In this document: in pieces, positions 1 through 10,826 of the stretch
How the letters are laid out: every line of letters begins with the position of its first letter
Position numbering within the stretch: position 1 is the stretch's first letter
NCBI GenBank assembly: GCA_964019425.1
Contig: OZ025839.1
Span: 62,001 to 126,000 of the forward strand
Length of the DNA stretch: 64,000 nucleotides
Direction of reading: 5' to 3'
Source: Flectonema sp. DT1601
Lineage: Eukaryota > Euglenozoa > Diplonemea > Diplonemida > Diplonemidae
Notes under the pieces: model-generated
What the model was told of the DNA's origin: nothing
What the model saw: only the letters and a program-made list of their open reading frames with translations
Databases searched by the model: none
Translations under genes and position numbers: made by a program

Positions 1-68
1 TAATTAAAAAAGAAAAAGAACAACAGATTCCTACTGGTTCCAAGTGAATCACCTGAACTTCATTTTTA
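1..68 (-). pseudogene. Collapsed remnant of the secreted beta-solenoid family
   Basis: Bases 1-50 are identical to 2095-2144, which is the last coding stretch plus the 3' flank of the second family gene (2125-2766). Directly upstream on the minus strand, bases 55-68 match the translation-start region of the two intact genes (ATG AAG TTC, start at 63). The result is an 11-codon relic: the first three codons of the family joined to its last codons, with a TGA in frame, ending at the family's usual FTWNQ terminus and TAG (31-33). It reads as a family copy that lost its whole middle by internal deletion. It is not expected to make a protein. Confidence 0.6.
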
Positions 69-506
69 TTTAGTGTGAGTGGGATAATCTGAAGAGGGAT
101 GAATTGGTTAGTTGAAATATTATTTTACTAATCCAGTCGACTACAACACTTTACGCTCATCACGGTATGAGAATAAGAGGACGAAGTACGAGGAAGGAAG
201 ACTAGGAATACAAAACAATATCAGGAGGGAAACTTTAAAAAGCCTGTACTCCGAAAACACTCGTAGCTTTGACTCGGTTGAATCCGACAACAAACGTCCC
301 ATTAAAAGTGAGGGACAGAAAAAAAAAGAAGATAGAGATAGCATGGCTACAACACAACACTGCAATGCGGTGAAACTGTGAGTTAGAAAGAAATGTTGTC
401 AAAAGAAACAACAGATTTTTAAGAGAGTCTGTCTTGCCCTTAAAAGTTTTTAAAAAGAACAAAATTACGAAAGTTTCGCGAACAAAACAGAAATACGAAA
501 GTTTGA

Positions 507-1145
507 TTATTGTTTCCAAGTAAAACCACCAGCATTAAAATAATTTCCGGTTGACGTATCTTGAACGAGACATTGAAAGTCATTTCCCATTGACCTGATT
601 CCAGAACTAGAAGTTATGGATGAAGACACTTTAAACTGAAGTGAGCCGCTGGCGACAACAGGTACGGCAGACCTAATCAGGATGGTAGAGTTTTCAAAAA
701 TCTTCGCTGCAGAAGTTCCAAAGTTTGCGAATCCAGTGATTGTCGCATTTCCCACAAACGTCCCGGCAAAAAAGTCCCACTCACCAGCACAGTTAACCAC
801 AGGACAATTGACTACAGCTATCCCGCTATCAATTTCTAAGAAACCATTGTTAGAAATAATTATTTTTGAAGTAGAGAACGGTGCCAACACCCTCAACCTC
901 GCCTTTTTAGATTCTAAATTTCCCAAACTAACTGACTTTACAGTGATATTCGTAGTTGTAATGACAACAGCATCGTTATTTTCAGCATCATTAATTATCA
1001 CATCATCGTCAGGTCCTGGAACTTGAGCTGGGTACCAATTATTTGGAGTAGTCCACTGCTGGTCATTAACGATACCAGTCCACTTGATCGAAGCACCTGA
1101 GGAGGCGGCCAACAACGTGGTGAGAACAGCGCAGCAAAACTTCAT
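507..1145 (-). CDS. Secreted beta-solenoid-like protein, copy 1
   Basis: This single-exon gene encodes 212 aa. Residues 1-18 form a signal peptide (Lys, then a hydrophobic run ending at small residues before ASIKW). After it comes a segment W-x8-W-x2-P-x-N-W-x-P-x2-V-P-G-x-D-D-D-V-x-I. In bacteria and protists that motif opens secreted right-handed beta-solenoid or adhesin-like modules. The remainder is rich in V/I/S/T/N with short regular strands, and Cys residues are few. I cannot name a family or ligand. It is likely secreted or at the cell surface. A paralogue lies 1 kb upstream (2125-2766). The first ~44 codons of the two genes are identical at the DNA level, while the rest is only about half identical in protein. 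A CTCAACAG acceptor-like site lies about 28 nt before the ATG. Confidence 0.75.
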   Translation of the reverse strand: MKFCCAVLTTLLAASSGASIKWTGIVNDQQWTTPNNWYPAQVPGPDDDVIINDAENNDAVVITTTNITVKSVSLGNLESKKARLRVLAPFSTSKIIISNNGFLEIDSGIAVVNCPVVNCAGEWDFFAGTFVGNATITGFANFGTSAAKIFENSTILIRSAVPVVASGSLQFKVSSSITSSSGIRSMGNDFQCLVQDTSTGNYFNAGGFTWKQ

Positions 1146-2124
1146 TTTTAGATATCGAATAGTGATAGCTGTTGAGATAAGTTGATAACACAGAATATGA
1201 AAAATTAAAACACAAAATACTACGGAACTCGTTTATGACATACATGGTGGGGGACAATGTAAAAACAGTAACAACTTTAGGTATTAAAAACAGAATTAAT
1301 ATCAAAGTGCTTGACTGAAAAAATATTTGTAGTTGCTGATCAAAGAAGAATTACGTTTAGAAAACATAAGGGAAAATTACATTTTTTGTCTTTTACATGG
1401 TGGTATCAAATTACTGCGTGGGGGGATGCAGGACTGGAATGTAGTTACTTTAAGTTTCATGTTCATAATAAAAAAAACATATTTTTTACTGTTACTAGTT
1501 CGTAGCTCACTACTAGTGGAGCACTTTTCTATAATAAATGTAGAAAGTGTTTTTAATTATCAAAGTCTGACAATTGTTCCTCAACATCAAATTACTGCGT
1601 GGGGGTAAACTGTTTGATTTTGTACGTAAAATACAAATGTTTTGTATCATAAAAAACATAACGATAATTTAACATTAGTTCTGAGATACAGTGACTAGGT
1701 GTGATGCTTAACTTAGCCTTTTAAAGTAACTATTAGGTTTCGAGAGTAATCCATATACCTCTTATCTCTGTTCTCTCATCATCAGTATGGTGTAGAAGTA
1801 AGTCAATCATCTGTTGTGACTGAAGCATCTTAGTTAGCAAGACTAGGATGTAGTTACTTACTGCGTGGGGGGGATAAAATAAGTATGAAAATGCTTACAG
1901 ATAAACACAAAATCAATAACAGTTGCAAAAGCGGCAATAAAACAAAAATGCCAACCAGCAATGAGAGGAGCGATTGTGTTCTACATTCAGCTATGAATGC
2001 CGCAACACTATTGAGATGATGCTTACCTACAATAGAAGAGAACTGGGATTTGGTTTCGTCGTTCTGCATTCAAATGGAAGTAACAAGAAATTAATAATTA
2101 AAAAAGAAAAAGAACAACAGATTC
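1146..2124. repeat. Repeat-bearing spacer between the two secreted-protein genes
   Basis: This gene-free spacer holds two kinds of repeat. The motif TTACTGCGTGGGGG occurs three times (1411, 1592 and 1858). A ~180-bp stretch at 1681-1860 is a diverged copy of the sequence at 10643-10826. Shared parts include GATGCTTAACTTAGC, TAGGTTT...GAGTAATCCA.ATACCTCT, TTCTCTCATCATCAGT and GTGTAGAAGT. Both copies end in TGTAGTTACTT. No coding potential is evident apart from short chance ORFs. Confidence 0.55.
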
Positions 2125-2766
2125 CTACTGGTTCCAAGTGAATCCCCTGGAAATGAAATAATTTCCAGACGAGTTGTCCTGAACGATGCACTGAAAGTTG
2201 TTGCCAGTCGCTACCACCGCAGTGTTTGATGTGATGCGAGAAGCTCCCTTGAATTGAAGAGATCCGCCAGCGATGACATTACCGCTAGTGGTGATACTAA
2301 CAGTAGCGTTATTAAAAACCTTTGCTGCTTGAGTTCCGAAGTTTGCGATTCCCTGATAGATGTTGGCATTTCCCGTGAACGACCCGGCAAAGAAATCCCA
2401 TTCTCCTGAAACAGTCAGTTGAGGAGTCCGAACATTAGCGACTCCGCTGTTCACCCTAAAAACACCATTTTGTTCAATAGAAATGCCGTTAGCAGAAAGT
2501 GGGGCCAACACTCTCAACATTGCTTTGTTTCCAAGCAAGCTTCCGATACTCAAAGATCTGAGGGTTGCTGAAGTAGTCAACACAACAACAGCGTCCTTAC
2601 CTTCAGCATCATCAATGGTAACATCATCACTTGGTCCTGGAACTTGAGCTGGGTACCAATTATTTGGAGTAGTCCACTGCTGGTCATTAACGATACCAGT
2701 CCACTTGATCGAAGCACCTGAGGAGGCGGCCAACAACGTGGTGAGAACAGCGCAGCAAAACTTCAT
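2125..2766 (-). CDS. Secreted beta-solenoid-like protein, copy 2
   Basis: This single-exon gene encodes 213 aa and is paralogous to 507-1145. It has the same signal peptide (MKFCCAVLTTLLAASSGA), the same W/P/N/W/P/VPG/DDV entry segment and the same C-terminal F-T-W-x-Q. The conserved landmarks GEWDFFAG, ANFGT, GSLQFK and GNYF match copy 1 in order. The reading frame stays open upstream, but the signal peptide sets the start at 2766. A TATATTTCAG acceptor-like site lies ~18 nt upstream. The 138 bp at 2633-2770 are identical to 1012-1149, including silent sites; beyond that the copies diverge sharply. The function is unknown beyond secretion or surface exposure. Confidence 0.75.
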   Translation of the reverse strand: MKFCCAVLTTLLAASSGASIKWTGIVNDQQWTTPNNWYPAQVPGPSDDVTIDDAEGKDAVVVLTTSATLRSLSIGSLLGNKAMLRVLAPLSANGISIEQNGVFRVNSGVANVRTPQLTVSGEWDFFAGSFTGNANIYQGIANFGTQAAKVFNNATVSITTSGNVIAGGSLQFKGASRITSNTAVVATGNNFQCIVQDNSSGNYFISRGFTWNQ

Positions 2767-2906
2767 TTTTTTTTTTTTTTCCACCTGAAATATATTATAA
2801 AGTAAAAGAAGAGGAAAAAGAAATTGTGCAAACAAACCAACAAGAAAAAAATTACATAATTTTTAAAAAAAAGAAAAGTGTAAATAATAAAGACCATCAC
2901 CACTTT

Positions 2907-3998
2907 CTATATATAGTAACTCTTCATCAGCTCAATAAACTCCGGTAAGGAGAGCAACCCATCGTTGCTGGTGTCGAAAGAAGAAAAATACTCATTCACA
3001 TCAACGCACATTGCTGATTTTCCCATTCCAGCCTTTACCTCTGCGAGAGTAAGCTGTCCGTCTCCTGACTTGTCGAAAGTATTAAAAATATCTTTGATTT
3101 CACGAACCTGATCAGGCGACAGTTCAGGAGGAGGAATGTAGTCCGGAAATTCAAATTCAGAATAGCAGTCGATTGCGAACTGTACATCTGATGCTGTGGT
3201 TCCAGGGATGGCTACCATTAAGTATTCAATTATTGTTACTTGTCCGTCATTGTTTTTATCTATAATACCAAAGGTATCCCATTCAGCCCCACTATCATTT
3301 ACAACAGTACAAGGATCACCACAGCCACAGATCTTTGACAGCTCGGATACAGATACAGTTCCAGACCTGTCTTTGTCGAGGGAGTCGAATATTTCTTTAG
3401 CTTCGAAAAGTTTTCTTTTGTCAATACGAACTCGTTGTTCAAAACGACGGCGGTTGTTTTCACCCGATCGTTTTCGATTTTCACGTAAAACTCCCTCCAA
3501 GGAATTTTGAATAGCTTTCGAAACACCAGTTCTAGCAAGAGAGACTTGAAGAAGTTGATTTTGAGACTTAGCAAGAGCCAGGCATTGAGCTCCCACATCA
3601 CCAGATAAATATTTATTACTCGCCAAATCGAGTGATATGACTCCCCCATGTTTTCTCAAGTGTTTTAATAACCTCAAAACTGAATCATTCTTGAGCCCAT
3701 TATCTGACAGTTTCAGTCTTGCTAATTCAGGAGAAGCCTCTAATACAGGGAACAGTGCTTGTAGACCTTTATCACCGATGTATGTGCATCCTACGTTTAG
3801 TTCTCTTACTCTCCCAACACCAGGACACTTTGGAAGCTGTGACATTATCAATTCGTTGTGCTTTATGTTTAAATTATTACACTCTTGTTTATATATGTCA
3901 GCGAGAGACAAGTCGCTTGGGGAAGCATCGACATCGTGAATACCAGCGTAGTGTCCGAATGTTATGTTTTTCACTCGTCTCACTTCTTGATTTACCAT
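2907..3998 (-). CDS. Leucine-rich-repeat protein with four EF-hands
   Basis: This single-exon gene encodes 363 aa from the chosen ATG at 3998. The frame stays open to 4142, but that part is low-complexity and a CAACACAG acceptor-like site lies between. Residues ~60-175 carry RNI-type leucine-rich repeats (VRELNVGCTYIGDKGL, LARLKLSDNGLKNDSV, ISLDLASNKYLSGDVG). A basic, charged linker follows. The C-terminal half has four EF-hand loops: DKDRSGTVSVSE, DKNNDGQVTIIE, DKSGDGQLTLAE and DTSNDGLLSLPE, all with the Asp ligands in place. It should therefore bind calcium. LRR plus EF-hand proteins of this layout are common in flagellates, often tied to the flagellum or cytoskeleton; that role is inferred. 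Confidence 0.8.
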   Translation of the reverse strand: MVNQEVRRVKNITFGHYAGIHDVDASPSDLSLADIYKQECNNLNIKHNELIMSQLPKCPGVGRVRELNVGCTYIGDKGLQALFPVLEASPELARLKLSDNGLKNDSVLRLLKHLRKHGGVISLDLASNKYLSGDVGAQCLALAKSQNQLLQVSLARTGVSKAIQNSLEGVLRENRKRSGENNRRRFEQRVRIDKRKLFEAKEIFDSLDKDRSGTVSVSELSKICGCGDPCTVVNDSGAEWDTFGIIDKNNDGQVTIIEYLMVAIPGTTASDVQFAIDCYSEFEFPDYIPPPELSPDQVREIKDIFNTFDKSGDGQLTLAEVKAGMGKSAMCVDVNEYFSSFDTSNDGLLSLPEFIELMKSYYI

Positions 3999-6900
3999 GT
4001 TTATATAATTGTTTGAGTGTCTGTGTTGAAAAATAAATGAACTAAACAGAGAGACGTAGTAATCCGTCGACTGATTTTCCATTCTAATGCCTACCTGTGT
4101 GGAATCCAATGGGGAAAATCTGTACGTCACTATAACACACACAAAGAACTATCGAAGTTAGCAGCCACTACCCGTGACGCCCTTGAAACGCCGCAGGCGT
4201 ATTACTAGTGCGGAAGCTATCCGATACCGTGTTGGTTCTTTTTGATAGTTTTATTGTTTACGTTTTTGTGTTGTTCTCACCTAGACAAAAAAAAAAAAAA
4301 AAAAAAAAAACGGCGCATTTGCGTGTGTGCCAAAGTCAGCAGTTAAAACGGAACCAATCTTCCGATCTCTGCAAGCAGCGTTTTCATCGACGGTTACCTC
4401 ATGTATATTAACGGGGTGACAGCGTCCCCAACAACAGACTTTCCAGTCACGTAACAAAGTAGAGCCGGCACTGATGGGGGAGAGTGGTAGGAGATGCCAA
4501 CAGGGGTTTCGCGCGGAGTAGTTATTAAACTCAAGTACCAAAAACGAAAAAATAAAAATAATAATAATAATAATAATAAATAAATAAATAAATAAAAGTT
4601 CTCTGAAATTGTGATCGAGCCACCTCTGACAGTCGCGATACTCTCATTTTTTAGTTTCTTTTTTTTTTTTCCCAGTGCTTTTTTTTTTTTTTTTTTTTGT
4701 TGTTGATTTGCAGCAGGATAAAAAAAAACTGATAACTCTTTTTTCATTTCCACCATTATATTATTACTTTACTTTATTTTATTTTATTTTATTTTTCTTC
4801 CTTACAATGAATCATCACACAAGTGAATACTTCTGTGAGAGCAGGAGCAGGACTAATACGTGATAACAACACTAACTAAGCATAGATATCCTCAAAGTTC
4901 GCACATAGTTTAAAAAAAAAGGGGGGAAGGGGGATTTAATACGAAAGGGAGGGGGTTTTTTTTTCTTGCTTTTGCTTTGTTTTTTTCCTTGTTTTTCCCG
5001 CTGTTGTGTATAATCATTGTAAGAAACGAAATAACAGAAATATTGAGTTCGAGAGTTTTTTTTTTTCTTTTTTTTTTCGTTTTTTTTTTTTTTTTTTTTT
5101 TTTTTCCAATAACGACCGTTCTTATCATATGATGTATTCCTCTTCTTTTTTTTGTTGATTTCCTTTTTTTTTTTCCCTCCCGTCTCAGTTTCTTTAATGA
5201 CATTTTTAAAAAAAAAAAAAAAAAAAACACTGCCAAAAATAATAATTAAACCCAAGTCGGATAAAGCCTTCATATATTTTGTTAATCGCAGACAGTATTA
5301 CTGGCGCGCAGGGATAACACGAACATAATAAATAAAACGGCCTCTTAATCCGAATAGTTTCTTCTCCGACTTCGAATAAAACTACCAAACCCAGTTTCAG
5401 ACCAAAAGTGGTGAAACTCTCACTTTAAAAGAGACAACACAATTAAGTGATGTGCTCGCAAAACACGAAAAAGAGTCAGAATTCTCTTTTTTTTTTTTTT
5501 TTTTTTTTCCAAAAAAACAGCACAAAAAGAAGGAAATAACAAAGTAAGCGCACTCATTCAAGCTGCGATTATAGCCATTGTTAGCGAAAAGAAGCCTTTG
5601 ATTTCCTTCTTTTTTTTTTTTTTTTTTTTTTTCGTTTGTATGCGACGTAAGAGAATCACAGAGAGTTTCTTATTTGGATCCGTACCACAGCGATACAGAT
5701 TATTAATGATATTCTAACGAAGCCCCAGCAGGGCTACGTAGAGGGAGGAATTTTTTTTTTTTTCTTTCTTGCAACATCGATGTAAAAAAAATTGGACTGC
5801 ACCACAAAATGCACAGCTATTGTTTTTTTTCTTTTCGGCATCAGTATGAAGGTGGAATAAGAATAAAAAGGGAAAAAAAAAGGAAAAAAAAAAAAAACAA
5901 CAACAACAGCCCGCTGTTGACTCGGACAGGATGTCAGTTGGCATTTTGTCGATAAAAACCTCAAACATGAAAATGAGTTGCTCAAATAATTTACTAAATG
6001 CTTATACATTTCAGTTTTTATTCAAAAAAAAAAAAAGAGCTTTGTGATACCAAAAAAAAAAAAAAACAGTAGGCTCTCAATATAAACCTCCATTAATAAC
6101 CAGCCGAGTACATATTAACAGAAAGAACGATTTACAAAAAAATTATTATCATCTGAGAGTCTTCTTCCGTCTCGTGTATTTTGGATGAATCCAGCTAATC
6201 TTTTACAAAGACTAACAGGGTTATCAGCAGCTGGAATTATTCTAATGCTGAGGTTCAGTTACTTTCTTTTTTCTGTTGAAAATCATTCACAGCTATTAAC
6301 AATGTCACTCGTAAGGCTGAAAAGATGTTTTTTTGTTGTTTTGTTTTGTTTTTTGTTTTTTTTTTTTCTTTCTGGTATCTGTATGAGTGTTTGACAATAA
6401 CTAAACTAACGCTTTAACCTTGTGAATTTGGCGGTAGATTATCTGTAAGTATTTGGCTAGAGAGGAGAACAAACAAAGCAACACAAAAGAGATGAAAGGA
6501 AAGAGGAGGAGAAACAAAAAGGCTTGCACATCGGAGGCAAAACACGTGATTCCAGATATTGGAAACGCGGAAACATGCAACAACGTTCATAAATAAAACA
6601 TCAATTCTACATTTTTAGGTAAACTCCTTGACTTGATAAAAAGCTTAATAACAGAGAAACAACTCTCCATCTGTCTGTCAGATCGGGGGAACACGCAACT
6701 CCTCGACGGGAGACACGGATATCTCTTTTTGTTAATCTGTTTCCAGAAAACACAAACATTCTCTCTCCTGATATTTTTTTTTTTTTTTTTTTTTTTTTTC
6801 ACCGGATCAAAACCCGAAAAAGAGTAGGAGAGCTCGTTAGATAAACAAGAAAGGGTGCTATCAGTGTTTGGCTTACACCAAAAACTACTGACGGAGAAGC

Positions 6901-7125
6901 AAAATTCCTACACACATGAGATGAGATAAAAAAGAAAAAAATAAAGACTGAAAAAAAAATAAAAATAAATAATAAGAGAAGTGAAAGACAACTATCACAC
7001 AAAATTATTTTTTCTTTCTCCCCCCTCTTTTTAACATAACATAAAAACTGCCTAGGGGCAAGCAAGGCAACAAATGCCATTTTCGACCGCAAGAACAAAC
7101 TTCTTGGGTACAAAAAAAAAGTTTC

Positions 7126-7156
<31 letters not shown>

Positions 7157-8517
7157 GGAAAAGAAGTCAACCGATTGAAGGTCAAATTACTCGCAGTCAG
7201 CACATCTTCTCAAACAGCACGAGAGCCTCACAGAGAGTTGCTCGACAAAAGATATAAAAAAAAGGAGAAAACGATAAATAAAAACAACTAAAAACAAAAC
7301 TTCGTACACATTACGAAGCCTGCAAGCAGAAAGGTTCAGTGTAACGACTTTCGGGGTGATAAAGCGTTTTTTTTTTTTTTTCTTCATAAAAAAAAAAAAA
7401 GTGCGCAAATCGCATAAGTGCTGCAACCCAGTCTTTTTGACGGTATAGCAGGCTCTTGATGTCTCGTAGTCAGCTGTTTAGAGTAAGTAAAGAAGGATTT
7501 GGCTTAGCGACTTGAACGAGAAGCCTACTTATCTCGCCACTACGCGAATCAAGTTCTTGGTTGCTGCACGCACACAGTTCCTTTCAACAAAAAAAAAAAA
7601 ATAGTTAAATTGAAAATCGTTTTAAGACTCTTCGTGAGAGTTGTCAAAACATTTTTTTTTTTTTTTTTTTTTTTTCTTTTATTCTTCCCTGAGAAAGTTA
7701 AACGCAACTCAAAAGGTGGGATATCAAGCAGCCGTTATTAGAGAAGAGACGCAGACTTTTTTTCAGAAGTTGTTACTTCGACGATACACAAAACTCAGAG
7801 GAAATGAAAGCTCACGACCACACGAATACTAACTTTTTGTAAGCCTACCGATATTCGAAAGGGGGTACAACAAAATATTTGAATAGGGTTTGTAGTTTGG
7901 GGTTAGCGGGGGCATTTTTTTTTTTTTTTTTTTTTTAATTTTAGGTGTGATGATCTGAGAAAATTTAAAAAAAAAAAAAACAACAACTTTTTTTTTTTTT
8001 CACAAACTACGATGACTAAATACATAAAAAAACGATGAAATAAATAAATAAAAATAATAATAAAAATTAAAAAAAAAATCAATTTTTAAATTTCATTTAT
8101 ATGTAGCAGTTCTCTCGTTTAGTTCAATTGCAAAAAAAAGAAAAATGATAGAATCTGAGTCTCGACATCACACGCTACTAAAACACATACAGACTTCAGG
8201 AAACGGTACTGTCAAAAAGGGCTAGCACCACTGTTGGCAAAGGAAATCTGTAAATATCACCGGAAAACTTATTTACGTGACTAGCTGTGTATCAAATCGG
8301 GTGGGGGGTGGGGTTATAACGGTAGTGTTCTTCCTCCTATTTATCAATCAATTATTCTGATGGATAACCTTCCTTCTCTTAACATAAAAAAACACAACTA
8401 CTCTTTGAGCGGGTTATCTCATCTATCTCTTTCAGAAAAAAAAAACTTCGAATTTCTTATATCAGATCCCAACAGTCAGATTAGAGGAAACAATTTCCGT
8501 CTTCCGTAAACTGAAAG
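3999..8517. other. Gene-free, homopolymer-rich region (4.5 kb)
   Basis: I see no credible coding sequence on either strand. The region is dominated by poly(T) and poly(A) runs of 12-35 nt (for example near 4286, 4681, 5080, 5487, 5611, 6780, 7128, 7655 and 7918), and short AAT/AAAT microsatellites near 4560-4600. Short ORFs here are Lys- or Phe-rich products of these runs. A short stretch near 5353-5380 resembles the dispersed motif found at 12593 and 14275. It contains no recognised tRNA or rRNA. Confidence 0.6.
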
Positions 8518-10350
8518 TTAAAACCTCGCATTGGCATGTTTCATCGGCGTAATCGGCTTAGGGTTAGGAAAACCAAAAGAAGCATTGTGCAGCATGCATG
8601 GCGAGACGGGGCAAGTCGGTGAGACCAGCGGTGGAAGTGGAGATGTACTGCTGGGAGGTTATTATTTTAATTAAATTTATTATTCTTCTACACTAAACTA
8701 ATTTAGTAGTTTTTTTTTTTTTTTTTAAAAACAAAAATAAAATAGAACATACGTTGGAGTCATGAGAAGCTGTCGGTGGTTGCGAGAAAACGAAGCGTTG
8801 ACGGATCCTTGATCAGTTGGTGTGTTAGGTTCATCATCCCACATTCCTTTCATGATTTCTCCCACTGAACGTTGACCGTCATTTTGAATGAGAACTGTGC
8901 CAGTTGCGTACGATGGAGATTTTGGGATTGTAGCAGGAGCGGGTCCATCATTGCCATACTGAATTGAAACAAATAATTCTTCTTCAGCTACGTGAGCACC
9001 TTCAACATCACCAGTGAATCGCTCACACAAATCAGATGGATCAAAATCCTTCAGCGGCCATGACGTTGATAGGGCAGCCGTCATATCGTTAAGAGACGCA
9101 CGACATAAACCCAAAATATGAATAAGTTTCACATTACTTACACCTCTCCCACAATTCTGCATCGTGTATGGCGTTATGATACACATTTCTAAGTGTAAAT
9201 GATGGTCCGGTTGCTTAAGCAACGAAGTGACAATAGTTTTTTTATCAACTCCCAAATCCTTCTTAAGCACTGAAAGGTCTAACGTATTTATTTGAATCGC
9301 AGTTGTTTCCCAAGGGAAGTTTAGTATGTGGCTGAAATATCCCCTTACAATAGACATAACGTTCTTGTAATCTTCTCCTCCAACTTGTCTTGGTCCATCA
9401 ACGGACAAGTTCGATACCGTGTCTTGGGACGGGTTCGTAAATAAAACCTTCCCAGTTGAAACTAAATAATGAATAAAAGTAATTAAAACAACATCATCAG
9501 TGTAGTATGAAGAAATTTTGTGAAGGGATGCCCAAAACCGAAGCATTCTCGCTGCACATCGTAAAACTGGTTCTGAAAGGTAATGCTTATACAGAAGAGA
9601 TAAACGATGATTGGTATCGTCAGTGGTTAGCTTTATCGCCTGACTTCTGACTGATGGTGGTGTTCGAGATAGTTTTACTCCATTAATTCCTTGAGCGAAT
9701 CCCATGTTTAGGGCAACAGCTGCTACCGCTGATGTCTGAAATTCTACAACGATACATTCTGTTGATTGAGACACAACAGTGACTCCTGGAATGACTTCCT
9801 TGACGCTCATCAAGTGCATTTCAATACCTTCAGCATATGGAACTACCATGACACAACTACCATGGGTAACATCGTCAGATCTCTTACCACATTGAATTGT
9901 TAGAACTGGACATGTGTCAACGTCTCCTATTAATGTCACCTCGTCTTCTTCTAATTGAAGCATCGTTTTTAAATATGTGGTGAGACCTCTAAGAAGAGGG
10001 AGTGTTCTGTTACTCGCTGTTTCTCCTTCAGATATGAATAAAGCAATTGCCAATGGATCACCTTCTCTGTGTACACCAACAAGGTCAAGTCCGCTAACCA
10101 ATGCGTGAAATCCACTCATTGAGTGAGTGCAAAGAGATGCAGCTTCAGTTCTCAGATCTAATTCAATCGCTTCTCTGTCACAGATTTCAATAAACTTTCC
10201 TTCTTCACATTCGATTTCAGTGAAATCTTTCGATGAAACAATCTTTTTCCATTGTCCAAGAGTCTTAACTAACTTAACGTGTTGACCTTTCACCTCGTCA
10301 ACCATCGGGAGGGACACCACACCTTCGTCCAATCCGCACCACAGTAACAT
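8518..10350 (-). CDS. Divergent PAP/TUTase-like nucleotidyltransferase-fold protein
   Basis: There are two exons: 8753-10350 and 8518-8650. The intron has a GTATGT donor and CCCAG acceptor, and the product is ~576 aa. The C-terminal half looks like the central and PAP-associated domains of non-canonical poly(A) polymerases and TUTases. It has a helix LRCAARMLRFWASLHKIS followed by YLVSTGKV, then FPWETTAIQI, then CIITPYTMQNCGRGVS, matching the family's order (WA..., FD/FP..., ED P...N..R). I cannot find the G-S...D-x-D catalytic pair in the N-terminal half, so it may be inactive or extremely diverged. The frame is open to 10434 but starts there with GTG; I take the first ATG, 10350. The last exon is Pro/Ser-rich. 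An RNA-processing role is inferred. Confidence 0.6.
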
Positions 10351-10494
10351 TTTATTATTAAAGCGCTTTTGGAATTGAGTTGATGGTTGTTGTTTTACTT
10401 TATCGAAGAAGCACAGGATCTCAATGACTACCACAATCTATTAGTGCTGCGATACTGATAGGGGGGTAAGTGCATTATATCCTATCAACATAAA

Positions 10495-10644
10495 AACTAT
10501 AATTTAACAAACATCTGTTAAGGATACAGTGAACTACAGTGATGCTTAGAGGAACTTCAATTCGATAGTAATTACCAAAGAAACTGGTTAGTGTTGCCTT
10601 TAACTGACTTTTCTCTTGTTAAAGTTCCGACTCACTTTGAGATG
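10495..10644 (+). repeat. Dispersed repeat R1, copy a
   Basis: About 150 bp starting AACTATAATTTAAC and ending CTCACTTTGAGATG are nearly identical to 11773-11922; differences are a handful of substitutions and single-base indels. It contains GATACAGTGAACTACAGTGATGCTTA. A variant of that string starts the adjoining repeat at 10643. There are no ORFs and no obvious terminal repeats. It could be a short mobile element, a small RNA gene, or part of a longer element whose ends I cannot define. Confidence 0.7.
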
Positions 10645-10826
10645 ATACAGTGAACTATAGTGATGCTTAACTTAGCATTTTTGAAGTAAATATTTAGGTT
10701 TTTCAAAGAGTAATCCAGATACCTCTCTTTACCTTTATTCTCTCATCATCAGTTATAGTGTAGAAGTCAGTCGCTCGATAATTGAGACTGAATCCCCCCC
10801 TTTCAGTTCCAGAGTGTAGTTACTTT
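10643..10826 (+). repeat. Dispersed repeat R1b, adjoining copy
   Basis: This ~180-bp sequence starts with GATACAGTGAACTATAGTGATGCTTA and ends TGTAGTTACTTT. It is a diverged copy of 1681-1860, sharing ordered blocks including TTCTCTCATCATCAGT and GTGTAGAAGT. It abuts R1 copy a, and the GATACAGTGAACTA string occurs in both, so R1 and R1b may be two modules of one element. Confidence 0.6.

Noticed and set aside
4872-5273. Lys-rich minus-strand ORF
   Set aside because: It is translated from poly(T) runs and has no domain or conserved composition.
7500-7570. Possible structured RNA near CTTGAACGAGAAGCCTACTT
   Set aside because: I could not fold a tRNA cloverleaf and found no GTTCGANNC T-loop. 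No other tRNA, rRNA or snRNA signature was found in the window.
10351-10434. Upstream extension of the PAP/TUTase-like gene
   Set aside because: The frame is open, but at 10434 it begins with GTG, not ATG, and the added sequence is low in conservation-like features. The ATG at 10350 was kept.
10495-10644. R1 repeat as a box C/D snoRNA
   Set aside because: GTGATGC differs from the C-box consensus, the spacing to CTGA is loose, and no terminal stem is visible. It is kept only as a repeat.
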